The notes below the pieces were generated by a model. That model saw nothing but the letters and a program-made list of their open reading frames with translations, was not told the DNA's origin and searched no databases. This document shows, one piece after another, positions 40,735-45,296 of a stretch of 45,296 nt of DNA (position 1 is the first letter of the stretch; every line of letters begins with the position of its first letter). The DNA is from Actinomycetes bacterium. Its GTDB lineage: Bacteria > Actinomycetota > Acidimicrobiia > Acidimicrobiales > Acidimicrobiaceae. The position numbers and the translations under genes were made by a program. The stretch spans positions 1 to 45,296 of the forward strand of contig JAJYDM010000007.1 in NCBI GenBank assembly GCA_021777475.1, in the 5' to 3' direction.

Positions 40735-42081
40735 ATGACTACTTCGCTCTTCACAGACCTCTATGAGCTGACAATGCTGGAAGCAAGTCTGCAATCCGGC
40801 GTGGCATCCAGGATGAGTTCGTTTGAAGTCTTCACCCGTTCCCTGCCACCAGGAAGGCGATATGGGGTCGTTGCGGGCGTGGGCCGGGTAACCGAAGCCA
40901 TCGCCGACTTTAACTTTGGTTCCGAGGAAATCGAGTACTTGGAAAGCTCAGGGCGGTTCACCAAAGAAACGCTGAAGTACCTGTCTAACTTTCGCTTTAC
41001 CGGAGATATTTGGTCATATGAAGAGGGCGATGTCTACTTTCCCTTTTCACCGATAATGCGCGTTGATGCTCCGTTCGGTCAGGCCATCTTGCTTGAAACA
41101 GTCATCCTATCCATCATGAACTTCGACTCCGCCGTGGCGGGGGCAGGTTCAAGAATGGTTTCCGTCGCCGGTGGCCGCCGTTTGGTGGAGATGGGCTCAC
41201 GGCGTACCCACGAGCAGGCGGCCGTCAGTGCGGCACGCGCCGCCTACATCGTCGGCTTTTCAGCCACATCAAATCTTAGGGCTGGCCAGCAATACGCGAT
41301 CCCAACGACCGGCACCGTAGCCCATGCATTCATGTTGGCACACGACGACGAAAAGAGTGCCTTCGCTGCTCAAATACGTGCTCAAGGCGCAGACACGACT
41401 GTACTTGTGGACACCTACAATATCGAAGATGCGATAAGAGACGCAGTTTCCGTAGCAGGCACTTCACTTGGAGCGGTACGAATCGATTCCGGAGATCCAC
41501 AAAGTGAGTCTCGCAAAGCCCGGAAATTGCTGGATTCGCTTGGCGCAACAAAGACGCAAATCGTCATTTCCGGTGACCTTGACGAGTACAGCATTGAGCA
41601 ACTTGCGCATTCGCCGATCGATGGCTTCGGAGTGGGTACCAGACTAGTTACAGGATCAGGCGCCCCAACAGCGAACTTCGTCTATAAATTGGTCGCAATC
41701 GACAAAGGTCTTGGCCGAATACTCGAACCCGTTGCCAAGACATCAGCGGCAAAGGAAACGCTGGGTGGAAGAAAGTTTGCCTGGCGCGTATTCGACTCTG
41801 ACAACAAGGCCGTAATGGACTTCCTGGAACTGACCGACTCAGTAGCTACCGCAGGCCGGCCATCCATCTTGGGGACTCAAAAGATCCGACCTTTGCTCAA
41901 GACAGTCGTTCGCCATGGAGAACCAGTTCTTAAAACTCGTCTGGACGACATGAGAGCCCTACATTTAGACTCTCTGGGCGAACTGGACGACTCGGCAAAG
42001 GAAATCTCGGCCGGCAACCCCGCCTTGGATACATTGCTCCTCGACTCGAACGGTAACCTAGTTCGTGCCTTTGCTGGCTGA
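40735..42081 (+). CDS. pncB: Nicotinate phosphoribosyltransferase
   Basis: A 448-residue cytosolic enzyme of NAD salvage that makes nicotinate mononucleotide from nicotinate and PRPP. FTDLYELTMLEA at the N-terminus, the GSRRTHEQAA motif, SNLRAGQQYAIPTTGTVAHAFMLAH (with the phosphorylated His region) and RIDSGD, ISGDLDEY and GVGTRLVTG phosphate-binding loops are in normal order. ATG start with AGAAG upstream. It probably shares a transcript with the Lgt-like gene. Length is normal. Confidence 0.95.
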   Translation: MTTSLFTDLYELTMLEASLQSGVASRMSSFEVFTRSLPPGRRYGVVAGVGRVTEAIADFNFGSEEIEYLESSGRFTKETLKYLSNFRFTGDIWSYEEGDVYFPFSPIMRVDAPFGQAILLETVILSIMNFDSAVAGAGSRMVSVAGGRRLVEMGSRRTHEQAAVSAARAAYIVGFSATSNLRAGQQYAIPTTGTVAHAFMLAHDDEKSAFAAQIRAQGADTTVLVDTYNIEDAIRDAVSVAGTSLGAVRIDSGDPQSESRKARKLLDSLGATKTQIVISGDLDEYSIEQLAHSPIDGFGVGTRLVTGSGAPTANFVYKLVAIDKGLGRILEPVAKTSAAKETLGGRKFAWRVFDSDNKAVMDFLELTDSVATAGRPSILGTQKIRPLLKTVVRHGEPVLKTRLDDMRALHLDSLGELDDSAKEISAGNPALDTLLLDSNGNLVRAFAG

Positions 42082-42196
42082 CTCTCCTGAAGGATAGGCA
42101 GCGAAAACAGTCAACTCCAAGCCTCGATGATTATCGTACACGACTTTCCGGAGCAGGCCCCATGTGATCTCCACCTAATTCGCACATCCAACTGGA

Positions 42197-43072
42197 TCAA
42201 TAGGCCTCGACAATGTAGCTCGATAACTCCGGCCAGGCTTTCTGAGCCCAAGGACCAAAAACCTTGTCCGTGAGAACACCAACAGCGAGATTACGTTCAG
42301 GATCAATCCACAGAAACGTGCCCGCCGCACCGAAATGGCCAAAGGTAGTTGGGGAGTTGAGCCTCGAAGTCCAATGGGGAAACTTGTCACCCTTGACTTC
42401 AATCCCCAACCCCCAATAGTTGCGGGTCATTTCACCAAAACCAGGCAGTATGCCGGACAGCTCAGGCAGGTATGGGGCCTTGGCCAATTTCAACAAATCG
42501 ACGTCCACAAATGGCGTGCCAAAAATAAGAGCCCTGGCGAGAGCAAACAGGTCCTTGAGGCTACCAAGGACACCTGCCGCGGCCCCACGGCTCCCTGCGT
42601 TTGGCCATAAATCACCACTAATGACGGCCGTGTCCATTCCCGCCACCTCAAACAAGACCTCTGATAGGTAGTCCTTAAAAGAGAAACCGGTCGCGACTTC
42701 AAGGCTGGCCGCCAATAGTTCAAAGCCAGAATTTGAGTAGATCCGCTTAGTCCGGGGTGGGATAACCGGTCTTTGACTGAAGATATCGGCAGAATCGTCT
42801 ATCTCGGTTGCCAGCCCCGATGCGTGGGCTAGAACATCCGAGAGTACGGACCCATTTGACAGTATCTCATCAAGCATGAACACACCTTCGGAAACCGCTG
42901 ACAACATCCCGAGGGCACTTGCCAGCTTGCTTACAGATGCCCACTTGAAGGCTTTGCCCCACTCTCCGAAAACATCCTCGGAGCCGGTCGCGATGTCAAG
43001 AACAAAGCACGCATAGTTCTTGACCGGCCACCCCTTGAGCTGCTCCAGCAATCCACTGCGGCGATCAGACAC
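42197..43072 (-). CDS. Serine beta-lactamase-like hydrolase (class C/EstB type)
   Basis: A 291-residue serine hydrolase of the penicillin-binding fold. The SxxK motif is S46-V-S-K49 in KWASVSKLAS, the YxN motif is Y112-S-N114 in IYSNSGFELLA, and HFG in FGHFGAAGTFLW replaces the KTG box, as in esterase-type members. No signal peptide is visible, so it is probably cytosolic and more likely an esterase or peptidase than a resistance enzyme. GTG start with GGAG five bases upstream. Convergent with pncB. Confidence 0.87.
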   Translation of the reverse strand: MSDRRSGLLEQLKGWPVKNYACFVLDIATGSEDVFGEWGKAFKWASVSKLASALGMLSAVSEGVFMLDEILSNGSVLSDVLAHASGLATEIDDSADIFSQRPVIPPRTKRIYSNSGFELLAASLEVATGFSFKDYLSEVLFEVAGMDTAVISGDLWPNAGSRGAAAGVLGSLKDLFALARALIFGTPFVDVDLLKLAKAPYLPELSGILPGFGEMTRNYWGLGIEVKGDKFPHWTSRLNSPTTFGHFGAAGTFLWIDPERNLAVGVLTDKVFGPWAQKAWPELSSYIVEAY

Positions 43073-43856
43073 ACATCTCCAAGCTACCGATCATCAACGC
43101 GGGCTAGCGACCAGACGAATCTCACCTGTGAAACCCAGCCCCGTGCTAAATTGGATTCCCAGCTTAGACTGCTGGAAATTCATAAAGGACCCGAAGTAAT
43201 CCGATGATGCGTCTGGTCGACGATTCCTGCTGCAAATCACCCAGTAAATTAGATGAAAGGACTCCAAGAATTTCCGAACTCTGGACGGTTTCTCTGCCAA
43301 TCTGGGTCTCGCCACCCCAAAGATACTACGGACTATTTGCTAAGAATTCTTACACTCCCTTTTTTGCACGGCCGCATACATAATTTCGGCCACCAAAGGG
43401 GAGCGGCCGAGCATTCCTGGATCGGAAACCTGTGCGCCCTACAATCTCAAAGAGGCGCTCATGGATCAATTAACCCACGTAAGGGACAGGTCCACCGCTT
43501 CAGCTATCGAAAACTCATAGCTGAAGCGTAAATACGGTCTCAGGCGAAAACGTTATCCCGACCTAGAAGGTTACGAGCGCTGCAGCTGTCCCTCCCTCTC
43601 GAAATATTAAAAGGTGATCCGCGCTTCCTGTCCCCATTTACTTTCATTGAGACACAAAATAAAAGTGATGTGACCCGAAGAACAGCAGAAGTCCCCATTT
43701 ATCCTCAAGAGGCGAGACGAGTCAAACGATTCAAGTCAGGCCCGATCCCACCCCAGGACACCTAACCATTTTGCATATCAAGCCCTGGCGTCGAAATAAA
43801 CCCAGGGGGGTGATTTTTGTCGTTATCAATAGATTATGTTAATCAATAACCCAACG
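43073..43856. other. 780-bp region without a supported gene; possible mobile-element relic
   Basis: Short frames on both strands have no recognisable domain. The stretch holds a strong hairpin (43496-43528), an 11-base motif GTCCCCATTTA present twice (43630-43640, 43691-43701), a GGGGGGTGATTTTTGTCG stretch near 43804 and the AT-rich tail of the adjacent tRNA gene. Such debris next to a tRNA suggests remains of an inserted element, but no transposase or integrase can be read. Confidence 0.35.
43496..43528. repeat. Strong isolated hairpin
   Basis: CGCTTCAGCTAT (43496-43507) pairs perfectly with ATAGCTGAAGCG (43517-43528) around a 9-base loop. It lies in the gene-free stretch, about 420 bp from the serine hydrolase start and 330 bp from the tRNA. 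No T-run follows on either strand. Confidence 0.55.
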
Positions 43857-43941
43857 TACCCGGGGCGGGACTCGAACCCGCATGGCCCCTCCGGGCCCGG
43901 GGGGTTTAAGCCCCCTGCGTCTACCATTCCGCCACCCGGGC
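43857..43941 (-). tRNA. tRNA-Leu (anticodon UAA)
   Basis: An 85-base class II tRNA. On the minus strand: acceptor stem GCCCGGG pairing with CCCGGGT (first pair G-U), anticodon stem GGGGG/CCCCC with loop CTTAAAC, hence anticodon TAA, a long variable arm, T arm GCGGG-TTCGAGT-CCCGC and discriminator A at 43857. The CCA end is not encoded. Long variable arm, A73 and anticodon all agree on leucine (UUA codons). Confidence 0.93.
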
Positions 43942-44005
43942 AAACTTGTCAATAAATCTAGGCTACCTGTGCTTTAAACAAATTCACTTTGCCGCACTTT
44001 TTATC

Positions 44006-44857
44006 TCACACGCCTCTAAAGGTGAACCGTCCACGATCAAGGACCGCAAGACCTGCCTGGTTCTCTACAAGAAATACAGCTCCATCCTCAGTACGCCAAA
44101 TTGTCGTGGTCAAAAGATCTCCCGGGTAAACGGGGGCAACGAAACGGGCTGACATAAAACCAAACTGCGACGTGTCAAATTCACAACAGGAGTCCAGCAA
44201 CGCACGACCCGCAAATCCATATGTGCACAGGCCATGTAAAATAGGACGCTCGAAGCCCGCCTGAAGCGCAAACTCTGGATCCGAATGCAGCGGATTGCGA
44301 TCTCCGTTAAGCCTATATAAGAGTGCCTGGACACGTTGAGTCTCGTAAGTCGTGACAAAATCTGGATCCCTGTCTGGCAGGGCGACCGCCTTCACTCGGT
44401 TACCCCTGGAACCGCCAAAGCCACCCTCACCTCGAATAAACACGGTAGAAAACGTCTCAAAAAGAACTTGCCCAGAGTGTGTCTCCGTCGTGGTGAACTT
44501 TACATCGACGGTCGCGCCCGTAATACGGTCGTAAATACCTTCCACCTGCGTAAAAGTTTCAACCTCCGCAGCCGGAGGCAAATCAGCCACAACCCTTACC
44601 TGCTGTTCCAAATGCAGCAACTTAGAATAGTCAAACGAGCCAATCCTGTTCCAGATTTCCATTACCGCCGGACCGACCCCAACCACACTGAATGTCGGTA
44701 AAACCTTCTGTGCAATTCCGTGAGAATTCTCAGTGGTAAAGGCAAGTTCAGAAGTCCCGGAACCAACACTCAGGGCATATAGAATTGCGTCCTTGGAGTC
44801 CCACTTATGAGGATAAGGCCCCAAACTCACACCAAGCATATCCAAATCTAATGCCAT
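44006..44857 (-). CDS. Two-hotdog (R)-enoyl-CoA hydratase 2 / MaoC-like protein
   Basis: A 283-residue protein with two hotdog domains, as in hydratase 2 of peroxisomal multifunctional enzyme. The second domain carries the hydratase motif YRLNGDRNPLHSDPEFA, with the catalytic Asp and His, followed by PILHGLCTYG. The first domain lacks it, as is usual. It hydrates trans-2-enoyl-CoA to (3R)-hydroxyacyl-CoA. Start at the ATG 44857, with GAGG seven bases upstream. The gene lies between the tRNA-Leu and a region leading to a probable transposase end. Confidence 0.9.
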   Translation of the reverse strand: MALDLDMLGVSLGPYPHKWDSKDAILYALSVGSGTSELAFTTENSHGIAQKVLPTFSVVGVGPAVMEIWNRIGSFDYSKLLHLEQQVRVVADLPPAAEVETFTQVEGIYDRITGATVDVKFTTTETHSGQVLFETFSTVFIRGEGGFGGSRGNRVKAVALPDRDPDFVTTYETQRVQALLYRLNGDRNPLHSDPEFALQAGFERPILHGLCTYGFAGRALLDSCCEFDTSQFGFMSARFVAPVYPGDLLTTTIWRTEDGAVFLVENQAGLAVLDRGRFTFRGV

Positions 44858-45189
44858 CAAAATCCTCGAATTCGCAACACAGATGCCTTAGTCGATAATA
44901 GATGATGATCCTGCGACCACAGGTTCTAACCGCGAGAAGTCGACAATTTGCTTACCACCAATCTCCTACGCCAGAGACCCCTAAAACCCTTTTTCCCAAA
45001 CTGCAACTGGTACGCCACCCTCAATACATTCAAGTTCCCGAATCAAAATGGGATCCAGTTCGCAAAACCTCGGCCGGTCGCAGTCCAGTTCCGTCGCGCG
45101 GACCCCATGTACTCTTTCATGTGCGGTGGCTCTGTTGAAATCAACGAACCGAACGCGACCATCAGCATGCCTAACATGAAGATTGATAT
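44858..45189. other. Upstream region of the hydratase, no supported gene
   Basis: About 330 bp between the hydratase start and the stop of the partial frame at the right edge. Overlapping short frames exist on both strands, including a minus-strand frame open for more than 60 codons and out of phase with the partial transposase-like frame. None matches a family I recognise. It should include the hydratase promoter and, if the transposase call is right, one end of an insertion sequence. Confidence 0.35.
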
Positions 45190-45294
45190 TTACCCAGCTT
45201 CCGCTAAGGGGGTAAGAGCTACGGCGTAGCCCATTTTACGAAGCTGATCTATGGCACGGTTTCTGACCTTATCGGGGTTAAGTCTCGTGTAATA
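45190..45294 (-). CDS. C-terminal fragment of a probable transposase (5' end outside window)
   Basis: The last 34 codons of a minus-strand frame entering from the right edge read YYTRLNPDKVRNRAIDQLRK followed by MGYAVALTP and a stop. A basic RNRAIxQLxxMGYxVxLTP tail like this is familiar from the ends of insertion-sequence transposases, but I cannot name the family from so short a piece. Start, length and intactness cannot be judged. Confidence 0.4.
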   Translation of the reverse strand, partial: YYTRLNPDKVRNRAIDQLRKMGYAVALTPLAEAG

Positions 45295-45296
45295 GT

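Noticed and set aside
45101-45132. Sequence resembling group II intron domain V on the minus strand (GAGCC...GAAA...GGGTC)
   Set aside because: The stems do not pair properly, the length is 32 rather than 34 bases, and no reverse transcriptase frame is present.
1-45296. CRISPR arrays, prophage genes or a complete insertion sequence
   Set aside because: No regularly spaced repeats, phage structural genes or intact transposase with inverted ends were found.

Overview
This is a moderate-GC (roughly 50 % by eye) chromosomal segment. It most likely comes from an actinobacterium, with Acidimicrobiia as my best guess. The grounds are a mycothiol-type maleylpyruvate isomerase fold protein, a Rieske protein inside a suf operon, an HtrA/response regulator/sensor kinase set resembling MprAB-PepD, actinobacterial-type mesaconyl-CoA hydratase and malyl-CoA lyase, frequent GTG/TTG starts and several candidate leaderless promoters. 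Taxonomy is inference; no rRNA is present. Most of the window is ordinary housekeeping and catabolic chromosome. Only the last ~2 kb looks accessory.

Layout. 1-4.3 kb: 3' end of thiE, an alpha/beta-hydrolase fold protein with Asp at the nucleophile position, an acyl-CoA dehydrogenase, a metallo-beta-lactamase fold protein and a YdjA-type nitroreductase. 4.3-6.8 kb: sufC1-sufS-sufU (+). 6.9-10.4 kb: a two-component system followed by a membrane-anchored phosphodiester glycosidase (-). 10.4-10.9 kb: a gene-poor stretch with two CRP-type palindromes and hairpins. 10.9-13.3 kb: sufD-Rieske-sufC2 (-), translationally coupled, with sufD probably starting at ATT. 13.4-14.6 kb: a dienoyl-CoA isomerase-like crotonase and a small Cys-rich protein. 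14.8-18.6 kb: htrA, response regulator and kinase. 18.7-21.0 kb: maleylpyruvate-isomerase-fold protein and a free-standing sufB (-). 21.1-27.9 kb: oligopeptidase B, a RodZ-C-terminal-domain protein, rfbC, flavin reductase, MBL hydrolase, mesaconyl-CoA hydratase and a DUF6941 protein. 27.9-32.2 kb: methyltransferase, methylsuccinyl-CoA dehydrogenase, membrane protein and malyl/methylmalyl-CoA lyase. 32.3-43.1 kb: DUF885 protein, dienelactone hydrolase, unknown protein, fumarase, NlpC/P60 protein, quinone oxidoreductase, SDR, an Lgt-like protein, pncB and a serine hydrolase. 43.1-45.3 kb: a 780-bp gene-free stretch, tRNA-Leu(UAA), a two-hotdog hydratase and what looks like the 3' end of a transposase gene.

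The most striking feature is the SUF iron-sulfur assembly machinery. A normally contiguous operon is broken into three transcription units over 17 kb, on both strands, with two different SufC ATPases. Two of the units (sufC1SU and sufB) share a near-identical palindrome upstream, CTATC[C/G]AGATAGG, which I did not find elsewhere in the window. This suggests one regulator for these two units and separate control of sufD-Rieske-sufC2. A second theme is the ethylmalonyl-CoA pathway: methylsuccinyl-CoA dehydrogenase, mesaconyl-CoA hydratase and malyl/methylmalyl-CoA lyase lie within 6 kb but on different strands. Two of these genes, and the crotonase, look leaderless.
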